NCBI RefSeq assembly: GCF_003781945.1
Contig: NZ_RJJW01000004.1
Location: forward strand, 184,658 to 248,657
From: Halorubrum sp. CSM-61
GTDB lineage: Archaea; Halobacteriota; Halobacteria; Halobacteriales; Haloferacaceae
Reading direction: 5' to 3'
Length of the DNA: 64,000 bases
Shown: piece by piece, positions 23,654-33,100 of the stretch
Position numbering within the stretch: position 1 is the stretch's first letter
Layout of the letters: every line of letters begins with the position of its first letter
Position numbers and translations under genes: made by a program
Notes under the pieces: generated by a model
What the model was told of the DNA's origin: nothing
Database searches by the model: none
What the model saw: the letters and a program-made list of their open reading frames with translations, nothing else

Positions 23654-25501
23654 CTAGTCCGACCCTTCCTTATCTCCGGCCTCCTCGCGCTGTTGCGGGT
23701 GCGGGTGGTTCGACAGGCGACTCACGAGATCTGTGCGTTCCTCGTCGTTGTCGCGGACCGCCGAGTTAGCGATCTCGTCCAACTCCGCTTTGGCCCGGCT
23801 GCCCGCGACCTCCACCTCCCGCCGCTCAACCTCGAGCCCTTGTAACTGCTCCGCGTACTCGTCCAATGCGGTGCTCGTACCCAACAACGATTCCACCATA
23901 ACACCATCAGTCCGCATGGAGTTTTTCGTCGCCGACATGATGATACCCGGCACCCAGATCTCGGTTCCAGTAATTGGGTCGCTGTACGATGAGGTCTTCT
24001 CGGAGCGTACCCGGTGATACCTGTTGTCCTCGTCTATCTCACGTTCCTCGATGAAGTCGTCGTGCAGGTTCCCCTCGTGGTCGAGAATACTGCCAAGCGA
24101 GTCATGAATGTCTGTCCGCACTCGGTCACGCTGGTCCGTTTTCACGTAGGTTTCCAGGAGTGAGTCGAGTTCCGGCAAGGTAACTTCGTCACGAGATTCG
24201 GTAAAGCCGTTGAAGAAGGCGACGCGCACATCCACCAGGCTTGAGATGGTGATGAACTCCTGGTTCATCTGCCGAAACACGAAGTTCAGGGTGCGGCTGA
24301 GATTGATGTTCTCGATCTTGCGTTCGGTGGACCTCTCTTCCTCTTCGATTTCCCGTGATTCGTAGCTCGTGTCCACTTCGACCTCGCGCTTTGCCGACGC
24401 CTTCTGAGCGTGTTTGTCGGTCGCAGTCGTCGAATTCTTCGCAAACTCCTCGCGTGCGGAATTCGTCCCGCCTTTCACACCAGCGTCCATGTTCGCGGAA
24501 CCCCACCCCCAGCTCGCGTTGGCCTCTGCGTTCGAGTGATATTTGAAGCTCTTTTCGTAGTCCTCTTTACTGGATTGTTCGTTCTCAATCGTCCGTTCGA
24601 AATCAGTGGCACTCTCTTCAGTGAAGGAATCGAGGATGCTGGACGCCTCTGTTCGTTCTTTTTCTGATTTTCGGAACGTCCTGATCGAGATCGTCGTCCG
24701 CTCGCCGGGAAGCAGGCTGAACGTCTGAATGACTTTTCCGGCGCCGTACGAGCCCAGATAGGACGCGAGCCGGTAGGTCTCGACGAGCAGAAGCGACGGT
24801 TCGACTTCGGTAGTCCTATCGATGGTTCGGGGGCTTATCGTTCCGTACATCGAACTGTAGAAGGCCAACTCCTTCCCCATTTTTTTCGTTTCTACTATTT
24901 CTTGGGCACTGAGTGACTGCAACGCTTCACTCACGGGGCGATCGGTCTCGAGACTCAATGGTGACTTTTCGGAGAAGCGGAGTTTTCCCGATCTGACCCG
25001 TGCGTTCGGGAGGATGTGCTTGTCGGCAAACCCGCTTTTCATGGACCGTTTGACTTGCGCTTCGATCTCCTCGTCGCTCATCTGAGACACGTCGATACGG
25101 AGAGGCTGGACTGTCCCATCTTCGCCACCCGGAAGGGACGGTCCACCGGGAAACCTCGGGTCGTCCGGATTTATCGGCTTCCCGGGAAACCTTGGATCCT
25201 CCGGTGGTTCAGGGTCGGGTTCGTCCGGGGGCTCGGGATCGGGTTCGTCCGGAGGTTCAGGATCCGGTTCATCTGGGGGTTCGGGGTCCTCGTCGTCTGG
25301 GGGCCCAGAGTTATCGTCGTCCGGTGGCACAGGGGCCGGTTCGGGACGCCCCCAAGCAGCGGGGGAGAATAGATCTTCATCGTACTCGAGCTCGATGAAG
25401 TTCTTCCCGAAATAGATTGCCGGCTGTGGGATGTCGTAGCTGAGTATCGGTGCTCTTCCACCCGGTTCCAGCTGAATCAGCGGTTCGTTGTTATTCGACA
25501 T
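23654..25501 (-). CDS. Large proline-rich and coiled-coil protein of unknown function
   Basis: 615 residues. Residues about 53-125 are repeats of PDEPDPEPP and then DPRFPG units. The core (about 215-450) contains SLLPGERTTISIRTFRKS, a helical ASSILDSFTEESATDFE region, a small-residue stretch NASWGWGSANMDAGVKGG, and a highly ordered NLSRTLNFVFRQMNQEFITI block. Helical charged segments continue to the end. No signal peptide or catalytic motif is seen. I do not recognise a named family. The Gly/Ala/Ser/Trp stretch between long helices could insert in a membrane or assemble with others, but this is speculation. It is transcribed with the HExxH gene. Confidence 0.7.
   Translation of the reverse strand: MSNNNEPLIQLEPGGRAPILSYDIPQPAIYFGKNFIELEYDEDLFSPAAWGRPEPAPVPPDDDNSGPPDDEDPEPPDEPDPEPPDEPDPEPPDEPDPEPPEDPRFPGKPINPDDPRFPGGPSLPGGEDGTVQPLRIDVSQMSDEEIEAQVKRSMKSGFADKHILPNARVRSGKLRFSEKSPLSLETDRPVSEALQSLSAQEIVETKKMGKELAFYSSMYGTISPRTIDRTTEVEPSLLLVETYRLASYLGSYGAGKVIQTFSLLPGERTTISIRTFRKSEKERTEASSILDSFTEESATDFERTIENEQSSKEDYEKSFKYHSNAEANASWGWGSANMDAGVKGGTNSAREEFAKNSTTATDKHAQKASAKREVEVDTSYESREIEEEERSTERKIENINLSRTLNFVFRQMNQEFITISSLVDVRVAFFNGFTESRDEVTLPELDSLLETYVKTDQRDRVRTDIHDSLGSILDHEGNLHDDFIEEREIDEDNRYHRVRSEKTSSYSDPITGTEIWVPGIIMSATKNSMRTDGVMVESLLGTSTALDEYAEQLQGLEVERREVEVAGSRAKAELDEIANSAVRDNDEERTDLVSRLSNHPHPQQREEAGDKEGSD
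25205..25310. repeat. In-frame imperfect repeats coding Pro/Asp/Glu units
   Basis: About four imperfect units of 24-27 bases (GGTTCGTCCGG with GGTTCAGG or GGCTCGGGA variants) encode the PDPEPPDE array of the 615-residue protein on the minus strand. All lengths are multiples of three, so unit gain or loss preserves the frame. Confidence 0.65.
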
Positions 25502-25817
25502 CTATTTGTATTTATTTTAATACAGCATAAACATTATCTCGATATTATCGACAGTACCGATACGAAACCTGTTGTGAACTGGTTATTGTATGTATAGTTC
25601 GTAGCCGCTGCTTACCCCGGCTGATCGCCCATCACGTTCCGGACTGTTCGAGGATCTAATAGTGGTCGCTCTGGAGTACCACGAAGGACGATTCCGAATC
25701 TGCTAGAGCGGAAAGATCTGTATCTAAACAAGTTCGAACTAAGCGAGTAGATTGTACAGGTTTGCCCTCCTACAGTCCCACAGAAAGCTTATAACATCCG
25801 ATTGTTGATGAATTATA
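25502..25817. other. 316-base AT-rich gap between divergent island genes
   Basis: Shared promoter region for the 615-residue protein (minus) and the lipoprotein (plus). Close to 25501 is a TATTTATTTTAATAC tract on the plus strand, and AAGCTTATAACATCC lies about 20 bases ahead of the lipoprotein start, both good TATA candidates. No gene or structured RNA seen. Confidence 0.45.
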
Positions 25818-26357
25818 ATGAATCGGAGGAAACTACTTGCTACGGCAGGATCTGGGCTACTTGCTGGGATTGCAGGATGTGGTTCTGACAGCGGGGATCC
25901 AACGGATACGAATCCGCCGGGAGAGAAATCAGAAATTCAACTGAAACCACCGCAGGCAGACTTACCAGACGGTTGGGAGTTGAAAACCCCTGATACAGAG
26001 CCTCATGTACTACTAGAGGATTCCAGCTATGGGCTCGACTACACGGCAATCGGACACAATAGGCGGTACGAAGATATGGAACTCCGAGAGCGAGTCCGAG
26101 AAGAATTATTTGGCCGGTTCGATAGGCCTCTTGTCGTCGGTTTTGCCTCCCACGTCAAGCTCGAAGTGCTTGGTGGTAGTGTGACTGAGTCAATCGTAGT
26201 TCAGGCAACAGACAAGATCCAAAATAAGGCTGAATCAATATTTCAGACAAAAATAGAAGAATTCGGGCTTCAGGACATCTCGAAAGACGGAACTTACCAA
26301 CACCAAGGAAGCCGTTCACCGAGTGAATTTCAAAAATTCACAGGAACTATCCTGTAG
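25818..26357 (+). CDS. Tat-exported lipoprotein, N-terminal part (frameshifted)
   Basis: 179 residues. MNRRKLLATAGSGLLAGIAGC shows a twin-arginine signal (NRRKLL) and lipobox ending at Cys21, the usual haloarchaeal membrane anchor. The mature part begins low-complexity (GSDSGDPTDTNPPGE), followed by a mixed alpha/beta region. The frame stops at 26355-26357 just after QKFTGTIL. In the frame shifted by -1, NYPVESVEIEDVDIPNVEEE continues naturally, so the original protein was probably about 270 residues and a one-base deletion near 26330-26350 broke it. Alternatively it is a sequencing error at the AAAAA run. Confidence 0.65.
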   Translation: MNRRKLLATAGSGLLAGIAGCGSDSGDPTDTNPPGEKSEIQLKPPQADLPDGWELKTPDTEPHVLLEDSSYGLDYTAIGHNRRYEDMELRERVREELFGRFDRPLVVGFASHVKLEVLGGSVTESIVVQATDKIQNKAESIFQTKIEEFGLQDISKDGTYQHQGSRSPSEFQKFTGTIL

Positions 26358-26377
26358 AGTCTGTCGAAATTGAGGAT

Positions 26378-26635
26378 GTGGATATACCAAACGTTGAGGA
26401 AGAGAGCTTCACATTAGAGTCTGGACAGCTCGATGTTACGGGGCTTCTTAGTACTCATCGCCAAGATAGCGCCATTTTGATCACGGGTGGAGTGTTCCCG
26501 AGTGAGAACTATATTCGTTCAAAGAACTGGGACATTACGGGTGGTGTTCATCTGGACTTGACAGTAGATCTGGGACTAAATTCGAATATACACCGGTCGG
26601 ATATCGTGAATTTCGCTCAGAACGTCCACGTCTAA
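26378..26635 (+). CDS. Lipoprotein C-terminal part, out of frame with the preceding gene
   Basis: 85 residues if translated from GTG 26378, but the frame is open back past 26345, where it can be joined to the upstream lipoprotein. It contains SFTLESGQLDVTGLL and ILITGGVFPSENYIRSKNW, a beta-rich segment typical of the end of secreted haloarchaeal lipoproteins. It lacks its own credible start and signal, so it is best read as the detached end of a pseudogene rather than an independent gene. Confidence 0.5.
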   Translation: MDIPNVEEESFTLESGQLDVTGLLSTHRQDSAILITGGVFPSENYIRSKNWDITGGVHLDLTVDLGLNSNIHRSDIVNFAQNVHV

Positions 26636-26749
26636 CCGCTAATCTTCGCGCCTACACAGTACCACGGGTTTGTCTGGATGCGATTCTCTTGTTTGGCGTA
26701 GAGAAGGATGCTTCTCTCGTTTAGCAACCCTCGTTATGGCGGAGAAATC

Positions 26750-26766
26750 GGAGTGGACTCGCGGGG
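26750..26766. repeat. Direct repeat of the tRNA-Ala 3' end (candidate att site)
   Basis: GGAGTGGACTCGCGGGG here is identical to 26829-26845, which covers the last 13 bases of the tRNA-Ala gene plus 4 beyond it. Duplication of a tRNA 3' end is the hallmark of tyrosine-recombinase integration. It lies on the island side of the tRNA gene. Confidence 0.6.
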
Positions 26767-26794
26767 GTCCCGTGAGCGCAGCGAACGGGACCAA
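26767..26794. terminator. Hairpin downstream of tRNA-Ala
   Basis: GGTCCCGT and ACGGGACC form an 8-bp perfect stem with an 11-base loop between the two copies of the candidate att repeat. It could stop or process the tRNA transcript; there is no long T run. Confidence 0.35.
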
Positions 26795-26832
26795 GCGAGG
26801 GAACGACTGAACGAGCGAAGCGAGTGAAGGAG

Positions 26833-26904
26833 TGGACTCGCGGGGATTTGAACCCCGGGCCTTCCCCGTGCCAGGGGGATGATCTACCACTGATCTACGA
26901 GCCC
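26833..26904 (-). tRNA. tRNA-Ala (anticodon GGC)
   Basis: A complete 72-base cloverleaf on the minus strand. Acceptor GGGCTCG pairs with CGAGTCC and includes the G3:U70 wobble that specifies alanine. D arm GATC/GATC with loop AGTGGTA. Anticodon arm TCCCC/GGGGA with loop CTGGCAC gives anticodon GGC. T arm CGGGG/CCCCG with loop TTCAAAT. The discriminator base is A and CCA is not encoded, as usual in haloarchaea. There is no intron. It sits at the edge of the low-GC island and supplies part of a duplicated att-like repeat. Confidence 0.95.
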
Positions 26905-26986
26905 TCGTACGCATCCATTCGTTCCCCGCTGGATATATTAAGGCCTTCGACTCGGGGACACCGCCGACACCGACTCCCACACGCGC

Positions 26987-27568
26987 TCAGATCCGCGCGG
27001 AATCGACGTACACGTCGAGGTCGACGTCGCGCGTCGAGTCCTCGAGGTCGCGCACGGCGCGCTCGACGACGCGCTCGGCCTCGCCCCTTATGAGGGGAAT
27101 CGCCTTCTTCAGCACCCAGTCGAACGAGACGAGGGCGGGGAGATCGATCGCGTCGGAGCTCGCCGAGCCGGGATCGAACTCGACTTCGAGCGCGACCTCG
27201 CACGGGTCGTCGGTCGGGTCTCCTCGGGTGTCGGCGTCTGTGTCGCCGTCGGCGTCTGCGCCGTCTGGATCTCCGCCCGCCTCCGCCGGCGTCACTCGCC
27301 AACACCCGCCGGCGTCGATGTCCTTCGTGATCTCCCAGTCGATCCGCTCGGGCGGCTCGACGCCGGTGACCTCCGAGTGTGCGGTGTACGAAATCTTCCA
27401 CCACGCGAACCGAAGCGCGTAGCGGGTTCCCGGCCCGCCTTCCCCTTCGAGGGTCCGGACCTCTCGCAGGTACTCCGAGTAGTCGGCGTACCGCGGGAAG
27501 TCGAGCAGGAACGCGTACACGTCTTCCGGGTCGGCGTACACCTCCGTGCTCACGACGAGTTCGTCCAC
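26987..27568 (-). CDS. SRPBCC (START/polyketide-cyclase-like) protein
   Basis: 193 residues. MDELVVSTEVYADPEDVYAFLLDFPRYADYSEYLREVR is the typical first strand and helix of SRPBCC coenzyme/lipid-binding proteins. A central acidic Asp/Gly/Thr insertion (GGDPDGADADGDTDADTRGD, about 117-136) interrupts the sheet, and a long C-terminal helix (LIRGEAERVVERAVRDLE) closes the pocket. The ligand is unknown. Monocistronic, between the tRNA and element copy D. Confidence 0.8.
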   Translation of the reverse strand: MDELVVSTEVYADPEDVYAFLLDFPRYADYSEYLREVRTLEGEGGPGTRYALRFAWWKISYTAHSEVTGVEPPERIDWEITKDIDAGGCWRVTPAEAGGDPDGADADGDTDADTRGDPTDDPCEVALEVEFDPGSASSDAIDLPALVSFDWVLKKAIPLIRGEAERVVERAVRDLEDSTRDVDLDVYVDSARI

Positions 27569-27647
27569 GGAGGTGAATTCGGGTGGCCCCTATTAAGCAG
27601 TCCGCCGATCGGATGTGGAGATGGATGTTTCTGAGACAGTCATTTGA

Positions 27648-27928
27648 TCGCTGGTGAACACCTCCAAAGCCCCAGCCGTTCTCGGCTCCCACAGCTCGCT
27701 GCGCTCCTCAGTCGCTCGCGTTGCTCACTCCTTGCGGTGCTTGCGTCGCTGGGGTTCGCCGAGAACGGCTGCCCCTTTGAGTCCCACCCGACCGCAACCG
27801 CAGCCTCACGCCTCCCCAGCCTCGCCGCGGCCGCCAGAGGCGGCCGCGGGCTCCCTCGCACGCGCTCCTCGCGGTCGCCACTGGCGACCGCTCGGAGGCG
27901 CGCGCCGACCGCACGGCATTGATAAGCG
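27648..27928 (+). repeat. Dispersed structured element, copy D (candidate ncRNA)
   Basis: Plus-oriented copy between divergent genes. The main hairpin pairs 27665-27669 with 27775-27779, has a CCC/CCC internal loop, then 27673-27685 with 27759-27771 (13 bp perfect, arm TTCTCGG differs from other copies). The second hairpin is perfect at 27825-27849 (11 bp, AGA loop). The third is GCGGTCGCC-ACT-GGCGACCGC. The block GAGTCCCACCCGACCGCA is conserved. Upstream there is no TTATAA box at the expected place, so this copy may have lost its promoter. Confidence 0.8.
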
Positions 27929-28022
27929 ATCGACGCTCTGGCTGCGCTCGCCCGCTCGCTCGGGACCCGGAACGGGCCGCCGAAGCCGTCGGATACATGG
28001 GCTTCGCCGCGCTCGTACGCCC

Positions 28023-30092
28023 ATGGCCGCCGACGACCGCAACGCCTTCGAAGTGTACCGCGACCGGGTCGATCGGCCCCTCCTGCGGCTGTTCCGCGAG
28101 TACGGCGCCCCCGAGGCGCACTGGCTCGTGATCGGGATGGCCGCGAACGTCGTCGCCCGCGTCGCGGGACTGGTCCCGCCGGTCGTGCTCGGCGTCGCCA
28201 TCGACGCCGTCTTCACGGGGAATGGCCCCTACACCCTCCCGATCGTCCCGGACGCGTGGCTCCCGACCGCGGGACCGGCGCAGTTCCGGCTCTCGGTCGC
28301 GCTCATCGTCGGGTCGTTCCTCGTCACGGGCGTGTTCACGTACGTCTACGGCATCGCCGCGAACAACTTCGCCCACCGCGTGATGCACTCGGTACGGACC
28401 GACTCCTTCGACCAGATGCAGCGGCTCGACATGACCTTCTTCGACGACAAACAGACCGGCGAGGTGATGAGCGTCCTCAACAACGACGCCTCGAACCTGG
28501 AGGTATTCCTGGACAACGCGCTCCAGAACTCCGCGCGCCTCGGCGTGATGGTCGTCGGTATCGCGGGCGTCCTCTTCTACTACAACCACGAGCTCGCGGT
28601 GGTCACCCTCTCGGCCATCCCGCTGATGATCCTCTTCACGCTGTGGTTCATGCGGGCGGTCGAGCCGCGGTACGTCGCCCAGCGCTCCGTCGTCGGCGAC
28701 CTCAACACCGCCCTCGAAAACGCGCTCTCGGGCGTCGAGCTCGTGAAGACCTCCAACACCGAGGCCCACGAGAGCGACCGCGTCGAGACCGCCTCGAAGC
28801 AGTACTTCGAGCGCACGATGTCGATCCTCCGGCTCAACTTCGTCTACCGGCCGGGGATGGAGCTGTTCGCGGGGCTCGCGTTCGCCGCCACGTTCGCGGT
28901 CGGCGGGTACTGGCTCTCCGCGGGGCCGCCGGGCCCCTTCTCGACGACGCTCACGGTGGGGACGTTCGTCACGTTCGTCCTCCTGACCCAGCAGTTCGTC
29001 GCGCCGCTCGCGGAGGTGTCCAACATCATCGACCAGTACGAGAACGCGAAGGCCTCCTGCGAGCGCGTCTTCGGCCTCCGGGACATCCCGATCCGGATCA
29101 CCGACGACGACGACGCGAGCGACCTCGGCGGCGGGAACGACGCCGACGCCGATGCCGCCGCCGACCCCGACCACGGCGGCGTCGCCGGCGCGGTCGAGTA
29201 CGACGACGTCTCCTTCGCCTACGCGGAGAACGCCCTCGTCGACCCCGAGGACGCCGACGAGGAGGTTATCCGGAACGTCTCCTTCGAGGCCGATCCCGGC
29301 GACACCGTCGCCCTCGTGGGACCGACCGGCGCCGGCAAGTCCACCCTCCTCAAGCTCCTCCTCCGGCTGTACGACGCGACCGAGGGCGCGGTCCGCGTCG
29401 ACGGTCACGACGTGCGGGACGTCACCGTCGAGAGCCTCCGGTCGAACGTGGGCTACGTCGCGCAGGACACCACGCTGTTCGACGGCACCATCGCCGAGAA
29501 CATCCGGTACGGGCGGTTCACGGGGGCCGACACCGAGAGCGAAGGCGGAGCCGCTGGCGAGACTAAGGTCCGCGAGCGCGTGATCGAGGCCGCGAAGGCC
29601 GCCGAGGCCCACGAGTTCATTGACTCGCTGCCCGACGGCTACGACACGCGGATCGGCGAGCAAGGGGTGAAGCTCTCCGGGGGCCAGCGCCAGCGCGTCG
29701 CCATCGCGCGGGTCGTCCTCCAGGACCCCGCAATCTTGATCCTCGACGAGGCGACCTCCGCGGTCGACACCGAGACGGAGATGCTGATCCAGCGCTCGCT
29801 CGACGAACTGGCGGCCGACCGCACGACCTTCGTCATCGCCCACCGCCTCTCGACGGTGACCGACGCGGACCTGACGCTCGTGTTGGAGGACGGCGCGGTC
29901 GTCGAGCGCGGCACCCACGACGGGCTCCTCGACGCCGACGGCCTTTACGCCAAGCTCTGGGGCGTGCAGGCCGGCGAGATCGACGAGCTCCCCGAGGAGT
30001 TCGTCGAGCGCGCCCGCGAGCGACACGTCGACCGCGCGGTCGAGCGGGCGATCGAGGAGGGGAGCGTCGAGAGCGAGACACTCGACGACTGA
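28023..30092 (+). CDS. ABC transporter, fused permease and ATPase (exporter type)
   Basis: 689 residues. Residues 1 to about 330 are a six-helix exporter permease domain (including MTFFDDKQTGEVMSVLNND, the coupling-helix region). A variable acidic linker rich in Asp/Ala (about 360-385) leads to the ATPase: Walker A GPTGAGKST (433-441), Q loop VAQDTTLFDG, signature LSGGQRQR (about 551-558), Walker B ILILDEATS, H loop AHRLS. It works as a homodimer or heterodimer half-transporter; the exported substrate (lipid, peptide or drug) is unknown. The start at 28023 avoids reading through the upstream element. Confidence 0.9.
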   Translation: MAADDRNAFEVYRDRVDRPLLRLFREYGAPEAHWLVIGMAANVVARVAGLVPPVVLGVAIDAVFTGNGPYTLPIVPDAWLPTAGPAQFRLSVALIVGSFLVTGVFTYVYGIAANNFAHRVMHSVRTDSFDQMQRLDMTFFDDKQTGEVMSVLNNDASNLEVFLDNALQNSARLGVMVVGIAGVLFYYNHELAVVTLSAIPLMILFTLWFMRAVEPRYVAQRSVVGDLNTALENALSGVELVKTSNTEAHESDRVETASKQYFERTMSILRLNFVYRPGMELFAGLAFAATFAVGGYWLSAGPPGPFSTTLTVGTFVTFVLLTQQFVAPLAEVSNIIDQYENAKASCERVFGLRDIPIRITDDDDASDLGGGNDADADAAADPDHGGVAGAVEYDDVSFAYAENALVDPEDADEEVIRNVSFEADPGDTVALVGPTGAGKSTLLKLLLRLYDATEGAVRVDGHDVRDVTVESLRSNVGYVAQDTTLFDGTIAENIRYGRFTGADTESEGGAAGETKVRERVIEAAKAAEAHEFIDSLPDGYDTRIGEQGVKLSGGQRQRVAIARVVLQDPAILILDEATSAVDTETEMLIQRSLDELAADRTTFVIAHRLSTVTDADLTLVLEDGAVVERGTHDGLLDADGLYAKLWGVQAGEIDELPEEFVERARERHVDRAVERAIEEGSVESETLDD

Positions 30093-30128
30093 GGCGGTCG
30101 ACCCGGCTGAAAAGCGAACCGCGCGGAA

Positions 30129-33100
30129 TCAGTCGTCGCTCGACGCCTGCCCGGTCGCGTCCGACTCGGCGCCGGGAACCGCCGCGGCGGGCTCCGGCGG
30201 CTCCGCGCGCACGTCGGCGCCCTTCCCCTCGGCGATGACCTCGGCGTAGGCGTCGGGGAAGACGCGGACGAAGTCGTCGAGCGCGGCGGTCCAGTCGTCG
30301 AGCAGCTCTGCCGCGCGGTCGCTGTCGGTGTACGCGTGATGGTTCTCGACGAGCCGGCGGAGCATGCGCTCGTCGGACTCTTCGAGGGTCTCCGAGACCG
30401 ACACCATCCCGCGGTTGACGCGGTCGGCGAACCGGTCGTCGGGGTCGTACACGTACGCGACGCCGCCGGACATCCCGGCCGCGAAGTTCCGACCGGTGTC
30501 GCCGAGCACGGCGACGACCCCGCCGGTCATGTACTCGCAGCCGTGGTCGCCGACGCCCTCGACGACCGCCTTCACGCCGGAGTTGCGGACGCCGAACCGC
30601 TCGCCGGCGACGCCGTTGACGTACACCTCGCCGTCGGTGGCGCCGTACAGCCCGACGTTGCCGGCGACGACGTTCTCGGCGGGGTCGTAGCCGGCATCCT
30701 CGGGCGTGTTGATCACGATCCGACCGCCGGAGAGCCCCTTGCCGACGTAGTCGTTGGCGGCGCCGGACAGCTCCATCGTGATCCCGGGCGCGAGGAACGC
30801 GCCGAAGCTCTGGCCGGCGTAGCCGTCGAACCGACAGGTGACGGTGTCGTCCGGGAGCCCGTCGCCGCCGTGCTCGGAGACGACGCGGTTCGAGAGGGTC
30901 GCGCCGATCGCGCGGTCGACGTTCTCGACGTCGCGGGTGAGCGCGACGGGCGCGCCGTCCTCGATGGCGGGGCTCGCCTCCTCGATGAGGTCCCAGTCGA
31001 GCAGGTCGTCGATGCCCGGGTGGTCCTGCTCGCGGGTCTTCGTGCGGGCGTCGCCCGCGGGCTCGGCGATGACCGCCGACAGGTCGAGGTGTTTGGCCTT
31101 CTCGTGGTCGGTCTCGCGCTGGGAGAGGAGCTCGGGGCGGCCGATGAACTCCTCGACCTCCGTGTAGCCGAGCTCGGCCATGATCTCCCGGAGCTCCTGC
31201 GCGATGAACGTCATGTAGTTGATGACGTGGTCCGGCTGGCCCGGGAAGCGCTGGCGGAGGTCCTCGCGCTGGGTCGCGACCCCGACCGGGCAGGTGTTCT
31301 CGTGGCACTGCCGCGCCATCACGCACCCGGCGGTGACGAGCGACGCGGTGCCGAACACGTACTCCTCGGCGCCCAAGGCGGCGGCGACCGCCACGTCGCG
31401 CCCGGTCTTGAGGCCGCCGTCGGCGGTGACGCGGATGCGGTCGCGCAGGCCGGTCGCGCGGAGCATCTGGTTCGCCTCGGCGAGCCCGAGCTCCCACGGG
31501 AGCCCCGCGTTCTTGATCGACGTCTTCGGCGACGCGCCGGTCCCGCCGTCGTGGCCGGAGACGTGGACCACGTCGGCGTTCGCCTTCGCGACGCCGGCCG
31601 CGATGGTGCCGATGCCGGCCTCGGAGACCAGCTTCACGTTGACGTCGGCGTCAGGGTTGGCGGCCTTCAGGTCGAAGATCAGCTGCTTGAGGTCCTCGAT
31701 CGAGTAGATGTCGTGTTGCGGCGGCGGCGAGATGAGGCCGACGCCGGGGGTGGAACACCGGACGTGCGCGATCATCTCGTTGACCTTCTTCCCGGGGAGG
31801 TGGCCGCCCTCGCCGGGCTTCGACCCCTGCGCCATCTTGATCTGGAGCTCGTCGGCGCTCGCAAGGTACTCCGAGGTGACGCCGAACCGACCGGAGGCGA
31901 CCTGCTTGACGTTACACTCCTTCTCGGTGTCGAACCGCTCCGGGGGCTCGCCGCCCTCGCCCGTGTTCGACTTCGCGCCGAGCCGGTTCATCGCGATCGC
32001 GTTGTTCTCGTGGGCCTCCGGCGAGATGCTCCCGAGGCTCATCGCGGCCGTCGAGAAGCGCTCCACGATCGACTCGACCGGCTCGACCTCCTCGACCGGC
32101 ACGGGGTCGCGGTCGGACTCGAACTCGAGGAGTCCGCGGAGCGTCTGGAGCTCCTCGGACTGGTCGTTCACGAGCTCCGCGAACTCCCGGTACTGCTCGT
32201 AGTCGCCGCCGCGGACCGCCTGCTGGAGCGTGCCGACCGTCTGCGGGTTCCAGCCGTGTTTGATCCCGGACGACCGGTGTTCGTACTCGCCGGTGGTCTC
32301 TAGCTCGGGGTCGGCACCGAAGGCCAATGCGTGGCGCGTCCGGAGGTCGTCTTCGATCTCCGCGATACCGATCCCCTCGGTGCGGATCTCGGTGCCCTCG
32401 AAGTACTCGGCGACGAACTCCGAGGAGAGCCCGACGGCCTCGAAGATCTGCGCGCCCTGGTAGGACTCCATCGTCGAGATGCCCATCTTCGCCATCGTCT
32501 TGAGGAGGCCGTCCTCCAGCGCGTGCCGGTAGGCGGCGAGCGCCTCCTCCTCGTCGGCGCCGTCGGGCCCGGCGACCACGTCGGCGATGGAGGCGTACGC
32601 GAGGTACGGGTCGATCGCGTCCGCGCCGTAGCCGACCAGCGTCGCGACGTGGTGGACCTCGTGAGGCTCGCCGGACTCGACGACGAGCCCCGCGCGGTTC
32701 CGCAGCCCGTTCCGGACGAGGTGGTGGTGGACCGCACCGGTCGCGAGCAGGCTCGGCACCGCGAGCCGGTCCGGCCCGACTTCCCGGTCGGAGAGGACCA
32801 CCGCGTCGGCGCCGTCCTCGATGGCGGCCGCGGCGTCCCCGCGGATCCGGCTCACGGCGCCGACGAGCGAGCCGTCTCGGTCGTACGTCGCGTCGACGGT
32901 CACGGAGGTGAACGACGCCGCGCCCGGCCCCTCGCCGTCTCCGTCTCCCGGCGCGCGCTCCCCCGGCCCGGGAAGATCGCGCAGCGCGGCCGTCTCCGCG
33001 TCGGTGAGGATCGGGGTGTCGGAGAGTATCTGCTCGGCGTGTTCCGGCGTCTCGTCCAGCAGGTTCCGCTGGTTGCCGATCCGCGTCTCCAGCGAGGTGA

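Noticed and set aside
25205..25310. Repeat array as a CRISPR
   Set aside because: Units are imperfect, adjacent without spacers, in frame in a coding gene and encode Pro/Asp/Glu.
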